DNA of 64,000 nucleotides from DASYLJ01 sp964432595. Lineage in GTDB: Bacteria > Desulfobacterota > Binatia > DP-6. The translations under genes and the position numbers were made by a program. A model generated the notes under the pieces. The model worked only from the letters and a program-made list of their open reading frames with translations, was not told the origin of the DNA and made no database searches. How positions within the stretch are numbered: the stretch's first letter is position 1; each line of letters begins with the position of its first letter. Below are positions 51,423 through 61,027 of the stretch, piece after piece. Location of the stretch: assembly GCA_964432595.1 (NCBI GenBank), contig CAYSOF010000030.1, positions 1 to 64,000 on the forward strand, read 5' to 3'.

Positions 51423-53591
51423 GTGCTCGTCACCCGATTCGTCGCTCTCACCCTCGCCGTGCTGTGCGCCATGGCGTCCGCCGCAGAGGCCGGACGCCTG
51501 CTCGCACCGGCGGGTCGTACCCGCGCCGCAACCGTTCGCGGCGTCACCGCGCTGCAGCCGCTGCGCCTCGATCACGCCGCGCTCGCGTCTCTGCGCGCGC
51601 AGCGCACGGCGGTGCTCGACGACTTCCCGCTCGGACGCGCTCGCACCGCGACGCTCGAGTTGCGCCGGTTCGAGCCGTTCGCCGGAACGCGTGCCGTGGT
51701 GATGGAGCCGGGCGGCGCGCGCGAGATCGCGCTCCCCGATCGCACCTACTTCACGGGCAGCGTCCGCGGCGAGCCGACGTCGCGCGTGCTGCTGATCGCC
51801 GGCACGGACGCGGTGCAGGGTTTCGTCTCGTCGGGCGGCGACGTCTATCCGTTCGGCCCCGACGCCAACGGCCGTCACCGGACGTACGCCATGTCGAGCG
51901 TCGATCCGACGCAGAACCCGCCGCCGGGCGACTTCTGCAAGAACGACCTGATGCGCGACAAGGTCGAGGGTCCGCGCACGCTCGCGCAGCTCGGCGCCGC
52001 GCCGCCCCCGCTCACGCCGCGCGCCGGCGGCGCGATGCTGCGGGTGCAGATTGCCGTCGACACCGACCAGGAGCTGCGCGCCAAGTTCGGCTCGAACCAG
52101 GCGACGCTCGACTACCTGACCGCGCTCCTCGCGGCGGGCAACGTCATCTACGAGCGCGACACGTCGGTACGGCTCGACTTCTCGTTCATCCGCCTCTGGG
52201 ACACGCCCGATCCGTGGTCGTATCCGGGAAGCGACGTCGTCGGCGTCTCGCTCGACGAGCTGCAGGCGTACTGGACGAACCCCGGCAACGACATGGACGC
52301 CGTCGCCGGGCCGCGCGACGTCGTCCACATGATCTCCGGCAAGGACGTGGACGGCGGCGTCGCGTACCTGAGCGCCGTCTGCATCCCCGACTATGGCTTC
52401 GGCGTGTCGCAGGTCTTCGGCAGCTTCGACACGGCCGACCCGCAGGACACGTGGGACGTGATCGTCTTCACGCACGAGCTCGGCCACAACCTCGGCTCCG
52501 AGCACACGCACTGCTACTCGCCGCCGATCGACCGGTGCTTCAACCAGGAGGGCGGCTGTTACTCGGGTCCCGTCGTCGTGAGCCAGGGCACGCTGATGAG
52601 CTACTGCCATTTGAATCCGCCGGGCCTGTCGAACGTCTCGCTCCTGTTCGGCGACCGCGTGAGCACGCAGATCCGCTCGACGGTGGAAGGCGCCTCGTGC
52701 CTCGACGTCGTGCCGACGAACTGCGGCAACGGCACGATCGACGCCGGCGAGCAATGCGACGACGGCAACACGACGCCCGGCGATCACTGCTCGGCGACGT
52801 GCCAGATCGAATCGGTATGCGGCGACGGCGTCACCGAGGGCAACGAGCTCTGCGACGACAGCAACACGGCGGCGGGCGACGGCTGCGCGCCGGTGTGCCG
52901 GCCCGAGGTGTGCGGCAGCGGCTACACCGATCCGGGTGAGACCTGCGACGACGGCAACGCCACCGACGGCGACGGCTGCTCGTCGACGTGTCAGCGCGAG
53001 CCGCGCTGCGGCGACGGCGTCCTCGACGCCGGCGAGTCGTGCGACGACGGCAACACCGTCACCGGCGACGGCTGCTCGGCGGGCTGCGCCCCCGAGCCGT
53101 GCACGGTGCTGGCGCCGCACCAGGCGCTGTGGGCGCCTGCGCGGCTCGTGATCGTGCGCGGCGCCAACGGCGACCGCCTGCTACTGCGCGGCAGCTTCGG
53201 CATCGCGGCCGACAGCCCGATCAGCGTCGCCGAGGAGGGCATGCGGCTCCTCATCCAGAACGCCGCGGGCCAGCTGAAGCTCGATGCGACGCTGTCCGGC
53301 GACGGGTGGTCGGACCAGGGGGCGAAGCTCAAGTACCGTGCGTTCGGCGCCGCCGCCGGCGGCATCCGCAACGTCTCGCTGCGCCAGAATCCGGGCCCGA
53401 GCATCAACGAGATCGTCGTCAAGATCACCGGCAAGGGCGACTACGGCATCGAGCCGAGCGACCTCCCGCTGGTCGTGACGCTGCTCCTCGGCGACGACAC
53501 CGCCGGCGAGGCCGGCGCGTGCGGCCGCTACGACTTCGCGGCGGGCCGCTGCCAGGCGTCGAAGAGCGGACGGAAGATCAACTGTCGCTGA
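51423..53591 (+). CDS. Secreted metzincin protease with four DUF4215 repeats
   Basis: A 722-residue exported protein; residues 1-23 are a signal peptide. Residues 200-430 are an M12/reprolysin-like peptidase with zinc motif HELGHNLGSEH (351-361) and a Met-turn in TLMSYCH (about 393-399). Residues about 437-562 are four cysteine-rich DUF4215 repeats with the CGDG...GESCDDGN...GDGCS pattern. A final beta-rich domain (about 570-722) may be a calcium-dependent C-terminus. Such repeats are common in Myxococcota and relatives; the protease probably degrades external protein. A GTG start is used. Confidence 0.92.
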   Translation: MLVTRFVALTLAVLCAMASAAEAGRLLAPAGRTRAATVRGVTALQPLRLDHAALASLRAQRTAVLDDFPLGRARTATLELRRFEPFAGTRAVVMEPGGAREIALPDRTYFTGSVRGEPTSRVLLIAGTDAVQGFVSSGGDVYPFGPDANGRHRTYAMSSVDPTQNPPPGDFCKNDLMRDKVEGPRTLAQLGAAPPPLTPRAGGAMLRVQIAVDTDQELRAKFGSNQATLDYLTALLAAGNVIYERDTSVRLDFSFIRLWDTPDPWSYPGSDVVGVSLDELQAYWTNPGNDMDAVAGPRDVVHMISGKDVDGGVAYLSAVCIPDYGFGVSQVFGSFDTADPQDTWDVIVFTHELGHNLGSEHTHCYSPPIDRCFNQEGGCYSGPVVVSQGTLMSYCHLNPPGLSNVSLLFGDRVSTQIRSTVEGASCLDVVPTNCGNGTIDAGEQCDDGNTTPGDHCSATCQIESVCGDGVTEGNELCDDSNTAAGDGCAPVCRPEVCGSGYTDPGETCDDGNATDGDGCSSTCQREPRCGDGVLDAGESCDDGNTVTGDGCSAGCAPEPCTVLAPHQALWAPARLVIVRGANGDRLLLRGSFGIAADSPISVAEEGMRLLIQNAAGQLKLDATLSGDGWSDQGAKLKYRAFGAAAGGIRNVSLRQNPGPSINEIVVKITGKGDYGIEPSDLPLVVTLLLGDDTAGEAGACGRYDFAAGRCQASKSGRKINCR

Positions 53592-53691
53592 CCCTCGTCG
53601 TGACGCCGCGCGACGCCTGAGCGCGGCCCTCCTTGCCCTCCCGGGGGAAGGCGGCTACTACCGCCCGATCCCTCACCGGGAAGGAGGCCTC

Positions 53692-54444
53692 ATGCGTTTC
53701 GTCGCCCTCGCCGCGCTCTGCGCGGCTCTGGTGGCCGTGCCCGTGGTGCACGGCGCCGATCCGACTCTCGACACCGACGAGCAGAAGACGATCTACTCCA
53801 TCGGGCTCGCCCTGAGCCGCAACCTGGCACCCTTCAACCTGACGCCCGCGGAGATGGACATCGTCGTCGCCGGCCTGAAGGACGGGCTCTTCGCCAAGGA
53901 GAAGAAGGTCGACCTCGACAAGTTCGGCCCGAAGATCCAGGAGCTGGCGCAGACCCGCGCGAAGGCCGCCGCCGAGGTCGAGAAGAAGGCCAGCCAGGGC
54001 TTCCTCGACAAGGCCGCCGCCGAGAAGGACGCCAAGAAGACGGCGTCCGGCGCGATCTACCAGGAGACGAAGGCGGGCACCGGCGAGGCGCCGAAGCCGA
54101 CCGACAAGGTGAAGGTGCACTACCACGGCACGCTCACCGACGGCACGGTGTTCGACAGCTCGAAGGAGCGCGGTCAGCCCGCGACCTTCCCGCTGAACGG
54201 CGTCATCAAGTGCTGGACGGAAGGCGTCGGCATGATGAAGGTCGGCGGCACGGCGAAGCTCATCTGCCCGTCCGACACCGCCTACGGCGATCGCGGCTCG
54301 CCGCCGAAGATCAAGCCCGGCGCGACGCTCGTCTTCGACGTCGAGCTGCTCGAGATCGTCAAGGACGCGACTCCGCCGAAGCCGCCCGCGGCCCCGGCGC
54401 CCGGTGCCGCGCCCGGCACGACGGTCCCGCCGGCGAAGAAGTAG
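53692..54444 (+). CDS. Secreted FKBP-type peptidyl-prolyl isomerase
   Basis: A strong AAGGAGG ribosome site precedes this 250-residue protein. Residues 1-22 are a signal peptide; 25-120 a helical FKBP-N/FkpA-like dimerisation part; 135-225 an FKBP domain (KVKVHYHGTLTDGTVFDSS; VIKCWTEGVGMMKVGGTAKL; TLVFDVELLEI). The tail is Pro/Ala-rich. It is a periplasmic folding helper, similar in plan to FkpA/Mip. It converges on the acyltransferase gene with a 4-bp gap. Confidence 0.93.
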   Translation: MRFVALAALCAALVAVPVVHGADPTLDTDEQKTIYSIGLALSRNLAPFNLTPAEMDIVVAGLKDGLFAKEKKVDLDKFGPKIQELAQTRAKAAAEVEKKASQGFLDKAAAEKDAKKTASGAIYQETKAGTGEAPKPTDKVKVHYHGTLTDGTVFDSSKERGQPATFPLNGVIKCWTEGVGMMKVGGTAKLICPSDTAYGDRGSPPKIKPGATLVFDVELLEIVKDATPPKPPAAPAPGAAPGTTVPPAKK

Positions 54445-54448
54445 GCGC

Positions 54449-55021
54449 TCAGTCGGAGCGGCCGGTCCCGGCGACGGGGCCGGCCGCGTCCGTCTCTTCG
54501 TCCTTGAGGCGCACCGGCGCGGTGCGCTCGGGGAACTTCCCCTGGATCGGGGCGTAGAAGTCGCGGATCACCTGCATGTCCGCCGCGACGTCGCCCGTCG
54601 GCACGAACACCGGACCGATGCCGCCCACCTTCCGCGCGTAGTCGAGGAAGCCGCAGATGATCGGCACCCGGGCGCCGCGCGCGATGTGATAGAAGCCCGA
54701 CTTCCAGTGCGGCGCGCGGCTGCGCGTCCCCGAGGGCGGGATCACCAGCGTGAGCGCCTGCGCCTTCTCGAGCACGGCGACCGCCTGCTGCACGAGGTTC
54801 TGGCGGCTGCGCCGGTCGACCGGGATGCCGCCGAGCCAGCGCATGAACCCGCCGAACGGCCAGCGGAACAGCTCCGCCTTTCCGAGCCACGACGGGCGCA
54901 CGCCGTACGCCCAGCCCATCGCCAGCATGAACGGCAGGTCCCAGTTCGACGTGTGCGGCGCGGCGATGAGCACGGCGCGCGTCGTCGGCGGCAGCACGCC
55001 CTCCGTGCGCCATCCACACAT
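54449..55021 (-). CDS. PlsC-like acyltransferase
   Basis: 190 residues from the ATG at 55021. The acyltransferase HX4D motif is APHTSNWDLP (21-30), GGIPVDR precedes the second motif, and the usual EGTR is replaced by PSGTRSR (about 97-103). It would transfer an acyl chain to a glycerolipid or other acceptor. The frame stays open upstream through an Ala/Trp helix (ARWLGRTWLAMCGWRTEG spans the chosen start) to a CTG that overlaps the lpdA stop, so the true start may be 55090 (213 residues). Confidence 0.82.
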   Translation of the reverse strand: MCGWRTEGVLPPTTRAVLIAAPHTSNWDLPFMLAMGWAYGVRPSWLGKAELFRWPFGGFMRWLGGIPVDRRSRQNLVQQAVAVLEKAQALTLVIPPSGTRSRAPHWKSGFYHIARGARVPIICGFLDYARKVGGIGPVFVPTGDVAADMQVIRDFYAPIQGKFPERTAPVRLKDEETDAAGPVAGTGRSD

Positions 55022-55086
55022 CGCGAGCCACGTGCGGCCGAGCCAGCGCGCGAACGCGCCGACCGATCCCGGGTTGGCGGCGGGCG

Positions 55087-56483
55087 TCAGATGTTCAGCG
55101 TGCGCTTGGCGACGCCGAGCGCGGCTTCCTTCACGGCCTCGGGCAGCGTCGGATGCGCATGCACCGTGCGGGCGATGTCCTCGGCGGCGGCGCCGAACGT
55201 CATGGCGACGACCGCCTCGGCGATCATGTCCGAGGCGCGCGGCCCCAGGATGTGGACACCGAGCACGCGATCGGTGGCGGCGTCGGCGATGACCTTGGCA
55301 CTGCCCTCCGTCTCGTCCATGCAGCGCGCGCGCGCGTTGGCCATGAACGGGAACGTGCCCACGTTGACGGCGAGACCGCGGCCACGCGCCTCCTCCTCGG
55401 TGATGCCGACGCTGGCGAGCTCGGGCCAGGTGTAGACCACGTTCGGGATCACGTCGTAGTCGACGTGCACGGGATGCCCCGCCATCCCCTCGACGGCGGC
55501 CACGCCCTCCTCCTCACCCTTGTGCGCGAGCATCGGGCCGGGGATCACGTCGCCGACGGCGAACACGCCGGGGACCGACGTCTCGAAGCGGCCGTTCACG
55601 GTGATGCGGCCACGATCGTCGAACGCGACGCCGATCTCGCGCGCGCCGAGCCCGTCGGCGTAGGGACGGCGGCCGATCGCCACCAGCACGACGTCGGCGT
55701 CGAGCTGCGCCGTCTCGCTCTTGCCGGCGACCGTGACGCGCACGCCGTCGGCCGTGCGCTCGATGGCGGTGGCCGACGTCTCGAGCCGGAACGTCATGCC
55801 CTGCTTCGTGAGCGCGCGCTGCAGCTGCTTGCCCATCGTACCGTCGGCCCACGGCACGATGCGGTCGAGGAACTCGACGACCGTCACCTCGGCACCGAGC
55901 CGGCGCCACACCGAGCCGAGCTCGAGGCCGATGGCCCCGCCCCCGACGACCAGCAGGCGCTTCGGGACGGACGGAAGCGACAGCGCCTCGGTCGAGCTGA
56001 GCACGCGCTCGCCGTCGAACGGCAGCTTGGGAAGCGGCGTCGGCTCGCTGCCCGTCGCGATGAGCACGCGCGCCGCGTCGACGACCTGCTCGCAGCCGTC
56101 ACCCGCCAGCACGAGCTGCGTCGGGCTCTTGAAGCGTGCCTTCCCCGCGAGGCGCGTGACCTTGTACTTCTTGAAGAGGCTCGCGATGCCCTGCGTGAGG
56201 CCGCGGACCACCTTCTCCTTGCGCGCCATCATGGCGGGCAGGTCGAGCGCGACGCCCTCCGCGCGGATCCCGTGCGCGGCCATGTGCGTCCGCGCCTGCA
56301 GGTAGAGCTCGCTCGAGTCGAGGAGCGCCTTGCTCGGGATGCAGCCGACGTTCAGGCACGTGCCGCCGAGCGGCGGGTCCTTCTCGACGCACGCGACCGT
56401 CATGCCGAGCTGACCGGCGCGAATGGCGGCCTGGTACCCCGCCGGCCCGGACCCGACGACGACGAGATCGTATCGCTCGGCCA

Positions 56484-56484
<1 letters not shown>
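55087..56484 (-). CDS. lpdA: Dihydrolipoyl dehydrogenase (E3)
   Basis: A 465-residue FAD disulphide oxidoreductase. FAD motif VVVGSGPAGYQAAI near 8-21, redox cysteines in GGTCLNVGCIPSK (about 41-53), NAD motif VVGGGAIGLELGS (about 182) and the C-terminal HAHPTLPE (about 446-453) with the catalytic His. Reoxidises dihydrolipoamide on E2. It follows sucB with TGATG overlap, completing the 2-oxoglutarate dehydrogenase operon. Confidence 0.96.
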
Positions 56485-57812
<1,328 letters not shown>

Positions 57813-57860
57813 GCCCGTCTCCCTGCCTCCTGCTCCCGGACCGCTCGCACTGCTCGGCCC

Positions 57861-60647
57861 CTACGCGCGGGCGAAGGCCCGGTTCACGAGATCGGCCTCT
57901 TCCGTCTGGTGCACCTTGTACGAGCCCGTCGCGGGGCTCGCCGCGGGCCGCCGGCCGACGTAGGTCAGCGTGCGGCTGCCGAGCATCGGTTGCAGCAGCG
58001 GCGCGATGAAGCGCCACGCGCCCTGGTTGCCCGGCTCTTCCTGCACCCAGAACACCTGCTCGGCGTTCGGATAGGCCTCGAAGAGCTTCGCCAGCTCGGC
58101 GCGCGCGAACGGATAGAGCTGCTCGACGCGGACGATGGCGACGTTGTCGTTCGCCCGCTCGCGACGGCTCGCCATCAGCGCGTAGTAGATCTTGCCGCTG
58201 CAGAGGAGCACGCGGCTCACGCTGTGGGGGTCGATGGTGACGCCCATCTCCGGCGCGCCGGTCGTCGCGGGATCGTCGAGCACGGGCTGGAACGTGCCCT
58301 CGGTGAAGTCGCGCAGCGAGGAGACCGCCGCCTTGTGGCGCAACAGGCTCTTCGGGCTCATCACGATGAGGGGCTTCCGGAACTTCCGGTGCATCTGCCG
58401 GCGCAGCGCATGGAAGTACTGCGCGGGCGTCGTGAAGTTGCACACTTGAAGGTTGTTCTCGGCGCAGAGCTGCAGGTAGCGCTCGAGGCGGGCGCTGGAG
58501 TGCTCGGGGCCCTGCCCCTCGTAGCCGTGCGGCAGGAGCATCACGAGGCCGCTCATGCGCTGCCACTTCGATTCGGAGCTGGCGATGAACTGGTCGATGA
58601 TGACCTGCGCGCCGTTCGCGAAGTCGCCGAACTGCGCTTCCCAGACGACCAGCTTCGTCGGGTCCGCGCAGCTGAAGCCGAACTCGAACCCGAGCACCGC
58701 GTTCTCGGACAGCATGCTGTCGGCGATCAGGAACGACGCCTGGTCGGGACGCATGTTCGCGAGCGGCACGAAGGTCGCGTCGGTCACGACGTCGTGCAGC
58801 ACGGCGTGGCGATGGCTGAACGTCCCACGGCCGGTGTCCTGGCCCGTCATGCGGACGGCGGTGCCTTCGAGGACCAGCGAGCCGATGGCGAGCGCCTCGC
58901 CGCAGGCCCAGTCGATCTGTCCCGCGTCGGACACCATGGCGGTGCGCGCCTCGAGCAGCCGCACGACCTTCGGGTTCGGCGTGAATCCCTCGGGGACGCG
59001 CGCGAAGCCGCGCGCGATCTCCTCGAGCGTCTCGCGCGGCACGCAGGTGACGGCGCTCCAGTCGTCGCCGGCCCAGCCGAGGCCTTTCCACAGCCCGCCG
59101 AACGCGAACACCTGCTGGCGCGGCATGAAGTCGCGGGCGTAGCTCTGGGCGTCGCTCAGCAGCTCGCGGAACTCGTTCGCGCGACGGTCGGCCTCGTCGG
59201 CGGTGACGACGGCCGACTGCACCAGCCGGTCGCGGTAGACCGTGAGCGGCGTCGGATGATCGGCGATCTGCTTGTAGGTGACGGGCTGCGTGAAGGTGGG
59301 GTCGTCGAGCTCGTTGTGCCCGTGCCGCCGGTAGCAGACGAGATCGATGATGACGTCCTTCTTGAACTGCTGGCGGAAGCCCATCGCGAGTCGCGCCGCC
59401 TGCACCGCCGCCTCCGGGTCGTCGCCGTTCACGTGGAACACCGGCGCCTGGATGACCTTGGCCACGTCGCTCGGATAGGGCGTGAAGCGGTACGCGCTCG
59501 GCGGCGTCGTGAACCCGATCTGGTTGTTCACGATGATGTGGATGGTGCCGCCCGTGCGGTAGGCCTCGAGCTCGGACAGCCAGAGCGTCTCGGTGACGAC
59601 GCCCTGCCCCGTGAACGCGGCGTCGCCGTGCATCAGGATGGGCACGACGCGGCCGCGCTCCGTGTCGCCGAGGTGGTTCTGCTTGGCGCGCACCATGCCC
59701 TCGATGACGGGGTTCACCGCCTCGAGGTGGCTCGGGTTCGGGCTCAGCGACAGGTGCACCGGCTGGCCGGCGCGTGTCGTGTGATCGCGCGAGTACCCGA
59801 GGTGGTACTTCACGTCGCCGTCGCCGGTGACCTCCTTCGAGAGCAGGCTGCCCTCGAACTCGGAGATGACCATCTCGTACGGCTTGCGCAGCACGTTCGC
59901 GAGGACGTTCAGGCGGCCGCGATGCGGCATGCCGAAGACCATCTCGCGGACGCCGAGCGTGCCGCCCTCCTCGATCAACGCGTCGAGGATGGGGATCAGC
60001 GCCTCGCCGCCCTCGAGCGAGAAGCGCTTCGCCGTCGGGTAGCGCAGATGGAGGAACTGCTCGAAGTGCTCGGCCCAGATCATGGTGTCGAGGAGGCGCA
60101 GGCGGTCGTCCTGCGTCAGGGCCGGATTGTTCTCCGTGGGCTCCATTCGCTCCTGAAGCCACACACGCTGGGCGCGGTCGGGGATGTGCAGGTACTCGAC
60201 GCCGATCGTGCGGCAGTACGTGGCTTCGAGGCGCGCGATCAGGTCGCGCAGCTTGGTCGTCGTGCAACCGAGGAAGCTGCCCGACTCGACGACGCGGTCG
60301 AGGTCGGCCTCGGTGAACCCGAACTCGGACGGCGCGAGCAGCGGATGCGGCGGCGGCTTCGGCGCGAGCGGATTCAGATGGGCCTGCAGGTGGCCCAGCT
60401 CGCGGTAGGAGTGCACCAGGTCGAAGACGCCGAGCACCGGGGCGACGTCGTCGGCGCCGCGCAGTGCGGGCGCCGCCCCGTTGGTGGCGACGCCGGCGCC
60501 GTTGCCGCCGCCGTCGAGCGCCAGCTCGAATCCCGCGAAGAAGACGTTCCAGCTCGCATCCACCGAGCCGGGATCGGCCTTCCAGCGCCGGTACTGCTCC
60601 TCGACGTAGTCCTTGTTCGCGAGCGCGAGCCCCTCGATACCGTTCAT
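57861..60647 (-). CDS. sucA: 2-oxoglutarate dehydrogenase E1
   Basis: A 928-residue ThDP-dependent E1, typical length. N-terminal ALANKDYVEEQYRRWKADPGSVD is the usual start. Further OdhA landmarks: MPHRGRLNVLANVL (about 238), GDAAFTGQGVVTETL, GHNELDDPTFTQP, LPHGYEGQGPEHSSARLERYL and the C-terminal VEQLYPFARAEL. It decarboxylates 2-oxoglutarate onto lipoyl-E2. It is transcribed toward sucB and lpdA; the MscS-linked small gene ends 53 bp before it. Confidence 0.97.
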   Translation of the reverse strand: MNGIEGLALANKDYVEEQYRRWKADPGSVDASWNVFFAGFELALDGGGNGAGVATNGAAPALRGADDVAPVLGVFDLVHSYRELGHLQAHLNPLAPKPPPHPLLAPSEFGFTEADLDRVVESGSFLGCTTTKLRDLIARLEATYCRTIGVEYLHIPDRAQRVWLQERMEPTENNPALTQDDRLRLLDTMIWAEHFEQFLHLRYPTAKRFSLEGGEALIPILDALIEEGGTLGVREMVFGMPHRGRLNVLANVLRKPYEMVISEFEGSLLSKEVTGDGDVKYHLGYSRDHTTRAGQPVHLSLSPNPSHLEAVNPVIEGMVRAKQNHLGDTERGRVVPILMHGDAAFTGQGVVTETLWLSELEAYRTGGTIHIIVNNQIGFTTPPSAYRFTPYPSDVAKVIQAPVFHVNGDDPEAAVQAARLAMGFRQQFKKDVIIDLVCYRRHGHNELDDPTFTQPVTYKQIADHPTPLTVYRDRLVQSAVVTADEADRRANEFRELLSDAQSYARDFMPRQQVFAFGGLWKGLGWAGDDWSAVTCVPRETLEEIARGFARVPEGFTPNPKVVRLLEARTAMVSDAGQIDWACGEALAIGSLVLEGTAVRMTGQDTGRGTFSHRHAVLHDVVTDATFVPLANMRPDQASFLIADSMLSENAVLGFEFGFSCADPTKLVVWEAQFGDFANGAQVIIDQFIASSESKWQRMSGLVMLLPHGYEGQGPEHSSARLERYLQLCAENNLQVCNFTTPAQYFHALRRQMHRKFRKPLIVMSPKSLLRHKAAVSSLRDFTEGTFQPVLDDPATTGAPEMGVTIDPHSVSRVLLCSGKIYYALMASRRERANDNVAIVRVEQLYPFARAELAKLFEAYPNAEQVFWVQEEPGNQGAWRFIAPLLQPMLGSRTLTYVGRRPAASPATGSYKVHQTEEADLVNRAFARA

Positions 60648-60700
60648 CGTGTTCGTACCCTTCTACCGGGCTCCGCTGGCGATGGCCACCCGTGACCGGG

Positions 60701-61027
60701 TCACTCGAACGACTGCTTCACGAGACGCCGCCGGTGCACGCCGGCTGCGGCGAGGCACGCATCGAGCGCCTCCTCCGCACTGTCGCCTTCGCCCAGCGGA
60801 CGGAACCCCTGCGGGTCGGTCCGATCGGTGCCGACGGCGAAGAACGGCCGCGTCGACGCCCCCTTGAGGATGCGCAGCACCTGCACGTCGTAGCTCACGG
60901 GTGCCAGGGCGTCGGCGCCGAAGTCGAACACCACCTGACACTCGGCCACGACCGCCGCGGCTTCGGTCATGTGCTCGGTGAAGCGGATCCGACTCCAGTC
61001 GAACGAGGACATCGAGCGGCCATTCAT
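60701..61027 (-). CDS. Small conserved-looking protein coupled to the MscS gene
   Basis: ATG at 61027 overlaps the channel stop as ATGA, giving 108 residues. It contains VVFDFGADALAPVSYDVQVLRILKG (about 35-59, in parts) and FFAVGTDRTDPQGFRPLGEG, followed by a helix with LDACLAAAG. No signal peptide and no membrane segment. I recognise no family. Translation coupling suggests a role with the channel, although it sits upstream of sucA. Confidence 0.7.
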   Translation of the reverse strand: MNGRSMSSFDWSRIRFTEHMTEAAAVVAECQVVFDFGADALAPVSYDVQVLRILKGASTRPFFAVGTDRTDPQGFRPLGEGDSAEEALDACLAAAGVHRRRLVKQSFE

